Source of the DNA: Bradysia coprophila
Taxonomy: Eukaryota > Arthropoda > Insecta > Diptera > Sciaridae
DNA: 64,000 nt
Reading direction: 5' to 3'
NCBI RefSeq assembly: GCF_014529535.1
Contig: NW_023503374.1
Span: 4,836,001 to 4,900,000, forward strand
The first letter of the stretch is position 1. Each line of letters starts with the position of its first letter. The notes under the pieces were generated by a model. The model had not been told where the DNA came from. It made no database searches and was given only the letters and a program-made list of their open reading frames with translations. Made by a program: the position numbers and the translations under genes. This document shows, piece after piece, positions 38,090 through 48,277 of this stretch.

Positions 38090-39335
38090 AGTTTTAAAAT
38101 ATCATTTTTAAGAAAATTTGGAAAAGCTGTGGGAAAAACGGAAAATTCTTGAAATTTTTCTGCTCTAAAAAAACTTTGAACCTTCAGCTTTCGTTTGAGC
38201 CCTATATCACCTGTGTAGCTTCGATTGCCGCTACACAGAAATTCATCAAAGTTACCTCTGCATCGAAAACTTCAACCGGATGTAGATGGCGCTAGAGGTC
38301 ACTTTTTGAAAGTCTCCTAATCGCTTTGGAATCCCCAAATGCATATTTATCAATGGTAAAAAATTCATGCTTTTATCCCAAAATGCACCAAAAAATGTAT
38401 TTTGTTCAACTAGTGAGCCCTACTATAACATACAGAAACTAACTCTCACATGTAATGCTACTATATTTTGTACAAGAGACAAGAGACTGTTATTATGATA
38501 GAAGCAAACATAATTTGGACCGGTTTTTTTTAAGTTGCCTTGGGGGATATGTAAAAATTATGAAAGACAAGACAAGTTATAACCTTCGCTCTGATCATAA
38601 ACAGTCTATTTCGTTGCATTACATAATTCTTTTGTAAACCAACTTCCCTGCTATGACATGTCATGGACATTTACAAGAGTAAATGTATTTCACCAGAAAA
38701 TAGAAGGCAAAGGATGAAGTACTGGAAAATTGTGGCGTAAGTTTCCTTTATTTTTAGTAAACACCAAATCCTGTGCTTGAAAGTACTTGGCAGTCTAAGT
38801 TACAGAGTGAGTCCGGGTGGAACTTGATGAAAATGTGTGAAAAAAGAACAAAGTTCATGTAGCTGTGAAATAAGTCATCAACATCATATTACCACAAATC
38901 TATTGAGTTTTCGAAAAAAATTTTGATTATTCAAAAATTTCAACAATTCGATGCACAAATTTATCCTTGACTTTCAAGACTAATGCACAATGCGTATGCA
39001 TCTTTTCTAATTGCGCGAAAACATTTAGCCAAAGTATATGTTTATATACTTTGCATTTAGCCGCCCACGTCACAAAACAGAGAAAAAGGACAAATGAACA
39101 ATAGACGAGACTTTTGTTCGTAATTCGTAGCTTTTTCATTATACTTTTTTAACACAGAGGTAGACACATTTGCATGCATCAATACCCTCTCTAGTGAGAG
39201 ACATTGCATGCAATTAAATTGAATTTTATAAATAAATCACTGGCAAACAGTAGACTCAATTTGCAAAAATTATTGAGATGGTGTTAATCAGAGATTCAAT
39301 GCCAAAAAAACATCTGGCATCGGAGAGACATTAAA
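38090..39335. other. Non-coding stretch
   Basis: No supported gene or repeat boundary. Confidence 0.4.
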
Positions 39336-39339
39336 TAAT

Positions 39340-39989
39340 AGTTTATCTCCTGCAAGCTGATATTTCATACATTACGCGTTTCTGCATATAAACACAAACG
39401 CATACATAACCACAGCCTATACGATTGGATAATTCACACATAACCCACCTAGGGTAAATTTACTTTCCATCTACATATTTGAAAAAAAAAAAAAAATCGC
39501 CGAACGGCGGAAGCGAACACGGGACCAGCAGCATATCGACCAAACATGCTGACCACTACACCAACAAATCACATAACGAGGTGCAATTGGTGTCGGTAGT
39601 GGTTCGTTAGTCACTTCTACATCGATCAAATAATCAGAGTAGTCGGAATGATGTGATTTGAACGAAATGTTGAGGTGGATAGTATATGTGTGTGAGTAAG
39701 TAAATAAAGGATTCTCTGTATGATGTTTTTTTTTTGTTGTGAATGCGTTTTAAAACAACATGCTTAATTAATTAATTTTAAATTCAAATTTTTGTGGTTA
39801 TTTCGCTAATGTATGAAATATCAGCTTGCAGGAGATAAAACATTGTTCTACCTTGATGTATATTTCTCGAATCACTTCTTATGTACAATTGTATATACAC
39901 TCGCTGGCGCTCGTTATATACAATTGTACATACGAAGTTATTGTCGAAATATACACCAAGGTAGAAAATGTACTATTTTCGTTGAGCTT
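39340..39989. repeat. Left arm of the gene cassette
   Basis: The outer 33 bases (from AGTTTATCTCCTGCAAGCTG) return inverted at 39808-39842, so the first 500 bp look like a MITE. A hairpin follows (39852-39966): CTACCTTGATGTATATTTC faces GAAATATACACCAAGGTAG. A tRNA-like segment lies at 39500-39570 on the minus strand. The arm ends about 125 bp before the start codon of the plus-strand gene. Confidence 0.8.
39500..39570 (-). repeat. tRNA-like segment in left arm
   Basis: The minus strand reads TGGTGTAGTGGTCAGCA, an excellent A-box match, followed by a GTTCGCTTCC B-box-like word. A stem AGCAT/ATGCT occupies the anticodon-arm position with an oversized loop. It is probably a SINE or tRNA-derived piece rather than a functional tRNA gene. 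An identical copy lies in the right arm. Confidence 0.5.
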
Positions 39990-40113
39990 TTAACTATTTC
40001 ATAACAAGAATTTTCTTCGTTTTTCTCATCTTTTGAACTTCTTTTTGTTTACCAATAAGAGTTTTCATTTTGTTTAATTGCTAGTATAGAGTGAAGTGCT
40101 TTTCCAAAAAACA

Positions 40114-40929
40114 ATGTCACTGCGAATACGGGTAGGCTTGTATAGATTCTGTTAATGTGAAAGGAAATTATTCTGAAAATATTCTTTGAAGGTTGTACGC
40201 ACATTTCAACAAGGATTCAAGCCCTATCGTCATTATGTGCTTCGTCAAATCGTTGTCCATAAACATACATCCGCTGCTACCGATGAATTCAAAGAGAATA
40301 AGCATCTATCCAGTGAAACCAGCGTTGACGATTCGTCGAAACTCGGCCAACGCAAGAGCCAAACGGCCATAGACATCGAGATTATAAAATTGGAATCGAA
40401 ATTACTGAAAGAAATGTTATCAACCAAAGACGCGCTAATTCATAGCAAAGATGCTCTCATTGATAGTAAGAACGCACTCATTCAGAGTAAGGACGTCAAT
40501 CTGGAAAAAGAAATGGTCATACGTGGCTATCTAGAGTCAGAATTGCTAGCAGTCAAACATAAACTCCATTGTCGTGGAGTTATTGAACGATTTGAGACGT
40601 TGAGGACGTCGCCATATGTCGGTCAGCCGAAAATGACGAGATCAGCTACATGGCAGAAAATTCTTAGCACCGACCTTGAACTACAGAGATGTCTAAGTGA
40701 ATTGAAAGGATTTCCTTCGTCAGTATCGCCTTCATCAACACCTATAGTTTTAGCGAAACTAGTTACGGAATTTTACCGAAGATTATCCAATGACATTCAC
40801 AGAGACCCGTCGGGGCAGACAATGTGTGTGATAAACAAAAGTTTTTGTTCGGACTGGGAGATGGGGTTTATGGTAAAGATATGTTCATCCATCCCAGTGC
40901 GACATAAAGTAGAAAATGCTGATCAGTGA
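40114..40929 (+). CDS. Unrecognised coiled-coil protein in cassette
   Basis: Two exons are proposed. A tiny first exon, 40114-40131 (MSLRIR), has donor GGTAGG. After a 60-bp intron ending TTTGAAG, the second exon is 40192-40929. Together they give about 251 aa. Residues about 65-125 are charged and helix-prone. They contain four back-to-back seven-residue units of the type S-K-D-A-L-I, encoded by four 21-bp repeats (40420-40503); this suggests a coiled coil. The C-terminal half has a conserved-looking globular stretch (FETLRTSPYVGQPKMTRSAT onward) and a Ser-rich linker. I recognise no domain and no signal peptide. The uninterrupted frame argues for a working or recently working gene. The first exon is inferred; without it the long exon has no ATG near its beginning. 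Confidence 0.6.
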
Positions 40930-41163
40930 GCGATATATATATAACGAAATGAAGTAAAAGATTTGGTATCAAACACTCGAAAAAAAATGTGTTTTCACTA
41001 TGCTGCCAACTGCTGGTGATGAATTTTCTCTATTCAAAAGTGCTTTAACGGTTTTCGGTTATTCGGATATTATTACTACCAGTGACCCATATGGTAACAA
41101 AATTTATTTCTAAATCGAATTGAAAATTAGAACAAAAAAACGTTGTAACGCCCTTTCCGGATT

Positions 41164-41852
41164 TCAAATTCTCCAGGCAGAAAAACGTTTGGTCATGCTC
41201 TTAAGCTTTAATCGTTCACAGCTAAAGCCGAGCTTCTGGCACTTGCCACATAGTTCCGATTGATGTGGTTTAGTGATTTCTGAATTTGATTTTTCCAACG
41301 ATCTCTGTAAATATTTTGAACAGTAAAAGGTTGTCCAGAAATTATCTAACCGACTTGGACTATTGAAAGATGAAAAGCCTTACCATTTTGATTGCGAAAG
41401 TATTAACGTTACATCGCTTGCACTTTTGTGGAACTTTGGTCTTTTTGTCATTTTCGAACCAACAATATGCTGACATCCAATGCTTCTGACATTTTTTGCA
41501 GTGGAATTCCCCGAAAAATGGTCCGATTCCCTTCAAGTGCATCTCCTAGTCACAGAAGAAAAATTAAATTTCCGACCACTATCAACGTCGGAAACTATGA
41601 TCGCTGGCTACTTACATCTTCCGTCTTACACATTTTCTTAGCATTTTTCAATGGCCTCTACAAGATTAAAAATTTCGCTCAGATTGCGGTAAATTAATCG
41701 CATTTTTTTACCTGATTCGTTGCCATGACCTCCGTATTGCATATTCTGCATTTTTGTGAGGCATTTTCGAATGACTTGGACGAATTCCATGTGCTTTTAC
41801 ATTTCGAGCATTTGTACTCGCCGAAAGAAGGAATCTCTTTTGTGGGCTGCAT
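41164..41852 (-). CDS. ZAR1-like 3CxxC zinc-finger protein
   Basis: Exons on the minus strand are 41852-41712, 41657-41616, 41545-41384 and 41304-41164. All junctions are in phase and GT-AG, giving about 161 aa. There are two 3CxxC-type modules. The first has FGEYKCSKCKSTW with KCRIC (residues about 10-40). The second has FGEFHCKKCQKHWMSAYCWF with KCKRC (about 73-110). The tail carries HQSELCGKCQKLGFSC, the form seen at the C terminus of zygote arrest (ZAR1) proteins. In that family the domain binds zinc and RNA and acts on maternal mRNA in oocytes. Here the long N-terminal region of vertebrate ZAR1 is absent. Start chosen: first ATG before the first module; an upstream exon is not excluded. 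It starts only 67 bp inside the right arm. The assignment to the 3CxxC fold is strong; the cellular role is inferred. Confidence 0.8.
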
Positions 41853-41918
41853 TATGTTCAAAAAAGTGCGAATTAGCCTCAAAATATTTGTAAAATATTA
41901 TTACAGAGTCAACTTGTT

Positions 41919-42566
41919 TCTCAATTAAAATAGTACATTTTCTACCTTGGTGTATATTTCGACAATAACTTCGTATGTACAATTGTATATAACGAGCGCC
42001 AGCGAGTGTATATACAATTGTACATAAGAAGTGATTCGAGAAATATACATCAAGGTAGAACAATGTTTTATCTCCTGCAAGCTGATATTTCATACATTAG
42101 CGAAATAACCACAAAAATTTGAATTTAAAATTAATTAATTAAGCATGTTGTTTTAAAACGCATTCACAACAAAAAAAAAACATCATACAGAGAATCCTTT
42201 ATTTACTTACTCACACACATATACTATCCACCTCAACATTTCGTTCAAATCACATCATTCCGACTACTCTGATTATTTGATCGATGTAGAAGTGACTAAC
42301 GAACCACTACCGACACCAATTGCACCTCGTTATGTGATTTGTTGGTGTAGTGGTCAGCATGTTTGGTCGATATGCTGCTGGTCCCGTGTTCGCTTCCGCC
42401 GTTCGGCGATTTTTTTTTTTTTTTCAAATATGTAGATGGAAAGTAAATTTACCCTAGGTGGGTTATGTGTGAATTATCCAATCGTATAGGCTGTGGTTAT
42501 GTATGCGTTTGTGTTTATATGCAGAAACGCGTAATGTATGAAATATCAGCTTGCAGGAGATAAACT
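41919..42566. repeat. Right arm of the gene cassette
   Basis: This is the mirror image of 39340-39989, with the hairpin (about 41942-42056), the 500-bp unit with its own inverted ends, and a plus-strand tRNA-like segment at 42338-42410. The first differences from the left arm appear at the inner boundary, where TTTCGTTGAG is matched by TTTAATTGAG. Confidence 0.8.
42338..42410 (+). repeat. tRNA-like segment in right arm
   Basis: Plus-strand copy of the segment at 39500-39570, with the same TGGTGTAGTGG A-box and GTTCGCTTCC word. Read as SINE- or tRNA-derived. Confidence 0.5.
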
Positions 42567-42568
42567 AA

Positions 42569-42633
42569 TTTATCTACCTAGGTGAAATAATAGCAGTTAA
42601 AAAGTGCTATTATTTCGCCGTCGGTAGATAAAA
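42569..42633. repeat. Hairpin repeat
   Basis: TTTATCTACCTAGGTGAAAT faces ATTTCGCCGTCGGTAGATAAA across a short loop. It lies directly outside the right arm of the cassette. Non-coding, MITE-like. Confidence 0.6.
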
Positions 42634-42640
42634 TAGCGTA

Positions 42641-42746
42641 TTCACCTCTGTCCAAATGTTTATTTAGACACTTGGAGTTATAACATTCGCCTTCGGCTCA
42701 TGAAATAACTCCCCAAGTGTCTAAATAAACATGTGGACAGAGGTGA
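42641..42746. repeat. Second hairpin repeat
   Basis: TTCACCTCTGTCCAAATGTT faces its reverse complement, ending GGACAGAGGTGAA, with inner arms around GTCTAAATAAAC. Together with the preceding hairpin it makes the whole 39.3-42.75 kb region palindrome-rich. Confidence 0.65.
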
Positions 42747-43452
42747 ATAATCTACTATTACCATTTTGTCATCGATATTTCCTCTTTTATTAATAAAATG
42801 TTCGGTCCCAGGCAAACCAGTCCAAATCTGAGTTGATCTTACACAGGCTGCTGTTGTAAACGAAATGATCGAGAAGGTTGATGAAAAGAAAGGCATGCTT
42901 TAAGTGCTAACCCAACCTTGAGTTGTACTGTTGTGGGTGAAAAAACAGGGTAATCTGCGGTCATATAGATAGGCGCTCACCTATGCTGCCGTCAATGTGC
43001 AAAATCAACTTGAATGGTCCCAGTGCCGTGCGTGCGTTGACCATCCTCTCATTCAAATATCCAGTCGTTGCTATCTATCGGTTTGCGAAATTTATGACAG
43101 TGCAGCACAGTGACAATAGTAATTATTGGAAACGGTAGGTTGTCTTTCTGTCTGTGCGCTGTTGCTATTATGAGCCACTACCGTAGTAACCATTACAGCT
43201 ACTATTTTTGAGAATTACGAAATCCTGAGAGTTACCACTGCCAGATATTTATGTGTGCTCGACGAATTGTTTCACGGTGTGGGTGAATGGAGTTTAATTG
43301 AACGTGTGGTCGCAAATTTGATATTTTTCGATAATCTTAGTCTGTTCGTGACCCTGACCACGTAGGACCTAGGTTCCCTAGAGTGCTCTGTCGGTGCGAC
43401 AGAATTGATTAGGGTTGCAATCGATAGGGTATGGAATTCTAATAGTCATAGT

Positions 43453-44315
43453 TAGAGATGTTGAAGCCCGTCCGGCCCGAAGCCCGGCCCGAAATTCACT
43501 TTTAAAGCCCGATCCAAACTGGCCCTACCAATTTGTGGTCCAACCCGATCCGAGCCCAGCCGTCCGAAAAAGCCCGATAATTTTCAATTGTTTGAAAAAG
43601 TCCTTGAAAAAGTAGACGTATATCAAATATACCATCGTCGCACTTTCAAGTAGCATTAGACGTTAGTCGGATATGATTTGATTACATTCTACAAGTTCAA
43701 ATGAGTTCAACTGACTGGTATGTTCAACTGAATGTTAACGAAATGTACGAAAAATTTCAAAGAAGTTGCAAATTAGCGAAAAGAAAAATTCTGCGGGTAC
43801 GTTGCATTTTTCTTTTCACAAATTTACAATATTCGCAATATGGTACAGAAAAAATAATACAAATTATGATAAATATCATATCAAACTGTACTAGTTATTC
43901 TAATAAGAACAAGAGGGAGTATTGTCAGTATTGTGTTATATGTCTGTTCCAAGGCCACATGAAGTGGCAGATTTCATCCGCAGGACATAACAACCTAAAC
44001 AATTTTTTTTATGCCACCGAAGCGGCTTTAATTTGCAAAATTTGTTAAATCCGTCACAATTTTCGACAAAAAAATTGAGGTTGGATGAAATCGTCGTCGT
44101 TTTTGTTGTCAATTTCGATGATGGTGTATGCATATGATAGTTATTTCCAAAATTTAGATTTAGATTATTTTTACATTTAAAATTTTTCTGGATCTAATTA
44201 GAAAAGTCCGCACGAACAGAATATTTCCATTTTCAAAGCCCGTCCGGCCCGAGCCCGGTCGGGCCGGATAAAAAGTCGGATATCCCGACATTTTCGGGCG
44301 GCCCGCTCATCTCTA
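43453..44315. mobile_element. hAT-like element with GC-rich subterminal repeats
   Basis: An 863-bp element begins TAGAGATG and ends CATCTCTA. Both ends contain GC-rich GCCCG/CCGGCCCGA words that stand out in AT-rich surroundings. It is flanked by GTCATAGT (43445-43452) and GTCATAGC (44316-44323), 7 of 8 bases identical. The interior has no transposase. The element at 60137-60542 has closely related ends, so the two belong to one family or to sister families. Confidence 0.75.
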
Positions 44316-44818
44316 GTCATAGCACAAAAAATTGCTCCCGTGGGTGCGAGATAGGATGGTGGCGACTCATTAAAATTCAAAAGTGACGATCTTTGAAAAG
44401 TTCTACAGGCGTGGACACTTGAGACACAGAGGTGGTAATTAGTTGTACAAATAGAGGGACATTAGCTCTACCAATATCCAAAAACTTACTTTTTCAAATT
44501 TTCTGCATAGCAACTTTCCAGTGGTCCAAAGTTTTTCTCTGTTATTTGACCATAGTTGTGAAACTCAACGACACCTAAGTTACTTTCATAATAATGTTAC
44601 GCAACCAAACTGATTAATTTTGTTTTGCTGGTAGTCTCAGCTTTCGAACATATATATATATCGATAACAGTGCCGTTCTGTTGAATGCCTAAGTGAGGTA
44701 AGTCCATCTACGACGAAATGTTAGAAATGACTTCAGAATCCCGGATCCAGGAATAAAACGAAGATGAAATAGGGCATTCGACATTTTTAACGTTCGCCGT
44801 AGCAACGGATCATATGAG

Positions 44819-44939
44819 TAAGGCTTGATTTCCACTCGCCAAAAAAGTACTCCGTGTGAAACACAAAATCGAATCTTCCCTTTTTTTGTTTTGTTCACTC
44901 TGACACGGAGTACTTTTTATTGAGTGGAAACCATTCTTA
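44819..44939. mobile_element. Short MITE
   Basis: TAAGGCTTGATTTCCACTCG at the left faces GAGTGGAAACCATTCTTA at the right. Inner arms share AAGTACTCCGTGT and its reverse. 121 bp, non-coding. Confidence 0.65.
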
Positions 44940-44984
44940 AGTGCTAAGGTATATAGTGTGCTTGTGACATGTAATTTGAAATGA

Positions 44985-45072
44985 AAAATTGATGCACAGG
45001 TGGGACACGAACCCACAATCTTTACCTTGTTGGGGTGATACTCTCACCGCTTTAAGAAGTTGAACCATCGAG
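44985..45072 (-). repeat. tRNA-like segment, probable SINE head
   Basis: On the minus strand, GTGGGTTCGTGTCCCAC forms a perfect T-arm-like stem-loop with a good B box. An A-box-like TGGTTCAACT lies about 45 bases upstream. The spacing is longer than in a plain tRNA and I cannot close an acceptor stem, so it is not called a tRNA gene. A tRNA gene with an intron is a less likely alternative. Confidence 0.5.
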
Positions 45073-45251
45073 ACTCACATATTCACTTTTCGAAAGTTAA
45101 ATTGGCAAATTGAACTTATAACGCTGAAATTCTTTCCAATCTTTCGATACGACAAATCAACTTACGAGCCACCTGTAATAAAGGTCACCCGTCACTTCCC
45201 AAGGAGTTTGATATAAAATTGAAAGAAACAGCTCATATTCGTCGAAAGCAA

Positions 45252-45257
45252 TTTATT
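45252..45257 (-). terminator. Polyadenylation signal of NitFhit
   Basis: AATAAA on the minus strand starts only a few bases after the NitFhit stop codon, implying a very short 3' UTR. Confidence 0.55.
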
Positions 45258-45260
45258 CGA

Positions 45261-47026
45261 TCAGTCAAAGTTCTTTGAAGCAAATAATTTACGGTACTCC
45301 GACGCTTCCGCACACATTTCTTCGTTACTTCGACGCGTGGATGGATCCTGGTTATGTGCATCGTGCTGAGCCAATTTCACATAAATTTCGTCATTAAACT
45401 TAAAATCACCCTTACGTCTGGGCATTATATGGCAATGAAGGTGTTTCACAGTTTGTCCAGCAAACTCTCCATCCTGTACAGTAACAGTAGCCGAGCATGT
45501 TTGATGATAACTCTCCGACATTTTTTGAACCAGACAAACTGTACGAAAAAAGTCAGTCACTTCTTCCGGTGTAAGGTCTTTAAGACGGTTGGCCGGTCGT
45601 CGGGAGGCGACTAGGACATCTGTTTTACAGTTAGTTTTTGGTTAAGTAAATTTCTTATTATTGTAGAAGAAACGAAAGCGATTAAATAGGTAAAGTAAAA
45701 GGATACGTCCGGGTACAACGCAGCGAATGTTTGTGAAAGCCAAACTGTGGTTCGACTGATAGAAAATGGTTCCAACGGGAATGGGATACTTTTCGAATAC
45801 AAAATCCGTTGTCGATGGTTGGAATTTCTCCGGCATCACAGACAACGAATATATGTCATTGCGACGATGCTCCAAGCAAGGCATATTTTGACGAACTTTA
45901 ACCGCAACTTGCAGATCAATGTCAGCGACAGCGACGTCTACGTCTTTGTCATTATCGCATTTGGCTATGATTTTACCCCAAGGGTTGACGACCTGTTGAA
46001 GCGAATAAATCAGATTTTATGGAGTGTTGAGCTGAGTGAATGCATTTCATGGGTCAACGAACCATTGCATTTCCATAACTTCGTCTCTTCTCGTTGTGGT
46101 ATCCAATTTGTGCGGATGCTACGACAAAGCATTGATTTTCGATGGCACGTGCCCTGAGTAAAGTTTCCCAATGCGCTTCACCGGTTGTGTATGCAAATGC
46201 GGAAGGATATGTTAAGATCTCAGCACCTTGTTTACGCAGTAGTGTGCTCAATTCGGGGAATCGAAGGTCGTAACACTGTAACATATTCAGATTTACGATT
46301 TTCATCTAAACGTAAATTCAGTTCAGGGCTTACTATCATGACACCGACATTACCAATGGGCGATGGAATTGGTGCTAAAATGGAGCGCCCTCCTTCAACA
46401 ATCTTCGATTCACGAAATTTAAATTCCGGAGTGTCGACATCAAATAAATGGAGTTTTCTGTAGTTACCAACGATTCCGCCCTCATCGTTTACAATCACGT
46501 GTGAATTGAAGATTTTGTCACTTTCGGAGTCATTCTAAAGAACAACGGTTTGCGTTAAGCGGAAGTTAGTTCAATCGGCGAATTGCTAATATAAACTCAC
46601 CGTTTTCGGGACCTTCTCATGGAATCCACCAATGGACAGCCAGACTTTATTCGATTTCGATAAATTCTTGTAGTATGACATCGTGTCGCCATCGATTGTC
46701 TGAGATAATTTTAGCGTTTCAGGTACATTTCCACCCACATAGTCACAGCATTCTGGTAAAAATATAAACTGAAAAATGTTTTCTTTGATTGCAAAGCTAC
46801 ACTGTGTGAATGTGGTGTGGCAAAGTGTACTTACATTAGCATTCAGCTCCTTTGCCTTCTGCACAATATCGGTTACTTGTGACCGATTCTTTTCAGGGTC
46901 ATTGGTTGATCGCATGTGGCATATCGCAATGCGGTTTGATTTACTATTCGCTTCCGTTGACATTCTTCTGATTATTGTCAATCTTTTGCACGCACTTTGT
47001 CCAATGTATTTGCGGCAAATAAACAT
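45261..47026 (-). CDS. NitFhit: NitFhit, nitrilase and HIT-domain fusion protein
   Basis: Exons on the minus strand are 47026-46835, 46768-46601, 46534-46334, 46275-46063, 45992-45707 and 45619-45261, giving about 472 aa. In invertebrates the Nit amidase and the Fhit dinucleoside triphosphate hydrolase are fused; Fhit cleaves Ap3A. The nitrilase half (about residues 30-290) shows the catalytic triad: Glu70 in FLPECCDYVG, Lys147 in YRKLH and Cys188 in CYDLRFPE. The Fhit half (about 310-472) carries the histidine triad HLHCHIM at 413-417, followed by PRRKGDF. The first 22 residues are basic and hydrophobic like a mitochondrial leader, with a second ATG at MSTEANSK, so two start sites are possible. 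The exon 4 donor is GTTCGT. Family identity is certain; the start choice less so. Confidence 0.96.
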
Positions 47027-47494
47027 TTCTTCACTTCAATGTACGGGACTACCACCGATAGTACTACTCTGTTAAAATAGGAAAGAAAATTGATCTATTG
47101 AGAGTCTCAATTTCAAACTGTCATTGAAACTCGATTGATTTTTTGTATTTTGATAAAGTGTCGGAAACTGCATGGTTCTCAGAACTTCCAACTTCGAAAC
47201 GGAAGGTATACAAGACGGTTACTTTGTAAAGAGTCAGTCAAAATGCCTTCTGATGGAACCGTGGGAAGTCTACCAAAAGTCTTATCTTGAAACTTAAAAG
47301 AATCTCTTGGAGGAGCTCTTTTTCCGGAATGGAAGCAGAGACCTAAAACTTACATCGAGGGTTTCGACAAGGTGGGGTTGAACAAAACTGAAATAGTGTC
47401 GCGACACCACCTCTGATTTTTCTTCATGTTCTTATTGAGGGACTCGAGTACTATAAGGAACCACATTCAGTTAGCGGATCCATCCTGCCGTTTC

Positions 47495-47644
47495 GGAGAA
47501 CCAGCACTCATGGCCGTGCGGGACCGACGAGTCAATTTGAATACAGATTGTTATCGCAACGGATAGAGGGACTAATTCTAAGCTAATTCGTCTTAAAATG
47601 GCTTCCCTTGACAACTTCACCACGTAACCACAGCCACGTAGCTG
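47495..47644 (-). repeat. Dispersed repeat, inverted copy 1
   Basis: The sequence from GAACCAGCACTCATGGCC to CACGTAGCTG is the reverse complement of 48075-48219, with a few differences. Both copies read open in one frame, but without any family resemblance. It starts on its own strand with a TGGCAGTGGTTACG-like word resembling a Pol III A box, so a SINE is possible. Confidence 0.55.
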
Positions 47645-48074
47645 ATTTCCACATATTCCCACATATTATAACCGACTCCAGCTGCACGTTATTATTGTGA
47701 GAAAGGAACGGGCACTTGAAGATGGATGATAAATTGAAAATTTCGTTGTAGAGTGAGCAGCAAACAAAATGTTGTAAAAGATACTTGTTGTGAGGCTGGT
47801 GCTGGTATCGTTGTAAAGCTTAGACTGCAGGCTGAACAGGTTATTGTTTTGTTACAAGAAAAGTCTACCTGTGTATTACAGAGGAGTTCAAGTTTCGCCG
47901 AGGATGATGAAAATAAACTTTTTCAAATATTGTACAATACAGAAAATTTTGGCAAAATCCATTCTCGGCATTTAGAAGAGCATATAGTCCTCTACCAATA
48001 TCGCCATTCAAAGAGTTTCAAACTCTCTTCATCTTGGACATATCACGATTTAAAAATGTCGAAATTTCGACTTT

Positions 48075-48219
48075 AGCTGGCAGTGGTTACGTGGTGAAGT
48101 TGTCGAGGGAAGCCATTTTACCACAAATCAGCTTAGTATTAGTCACTCTATCCGTTGCGATAACAATCTGTATTCAAATTGACTCGTCGGTCCCGCACGG
48201 CCATGAGTGCCGGTTCTCC
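48075..48219 (+). repeat. Dispersed repeat, inverted copy 2
   Basis: Partner of 47495-47644, beginning AGCTGGCAGTGGTTACGTGG. It lies just upstream of the LINE tail at 48278. Origin not identified. Confidence 0.55.
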
Positions 48220-48277
48220 CCACCGTGTCGCAGTATTCATAAAAAATCTTCCTGAATCCTAACGTCTACAGTGATGC

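Larger units (their letters stand above)
39340..42566. mobile_element. 3.2-kb palindromic cassette carrying two genes
   Basis: Two inverted arms of about 650 bp (39340-39989 and 41919-42566) bound a 1.9-kb centre that holds two intact genes facing each other. By eye the arms appear almost identical, including the long A tract and the same tRNA-like segment. The outer ends read AGTTTATCTCCTGCAAGCTG and its reverse, with the trinucleotide AAT immediately outside both. Each arm is itself compound: a roughly 500-bp unit with its own 33-bp inverted ends (39340-39842), then a 116-bp hairpin. No transposase is present. It may be a non-autonomous element that captured genes, or host genes enclosed by two opposite insertions of one repeat. 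Confidence 0.8.
47030..48270. other. Intergenic region with an inverted repeat pair
   Basis: No gene is supported. About 150 bp at 47495-47644 returns inverted at 48075-48219. The rest is AT-rich without features. Confidence 0.5.

Noticed and set aside
39813-40004. Small open frames with identical peptides in both cassette arms (also 41797-42093 minus)
   Set aside because: They span the hairpin in the arms and are identical only because the arms are. They have no protein features.
44985-45072. Possible true tRNA gene
   Set aside because: The T-arm and B box are good, but no acceptor stem closes and the A-to-B spacing is too long.
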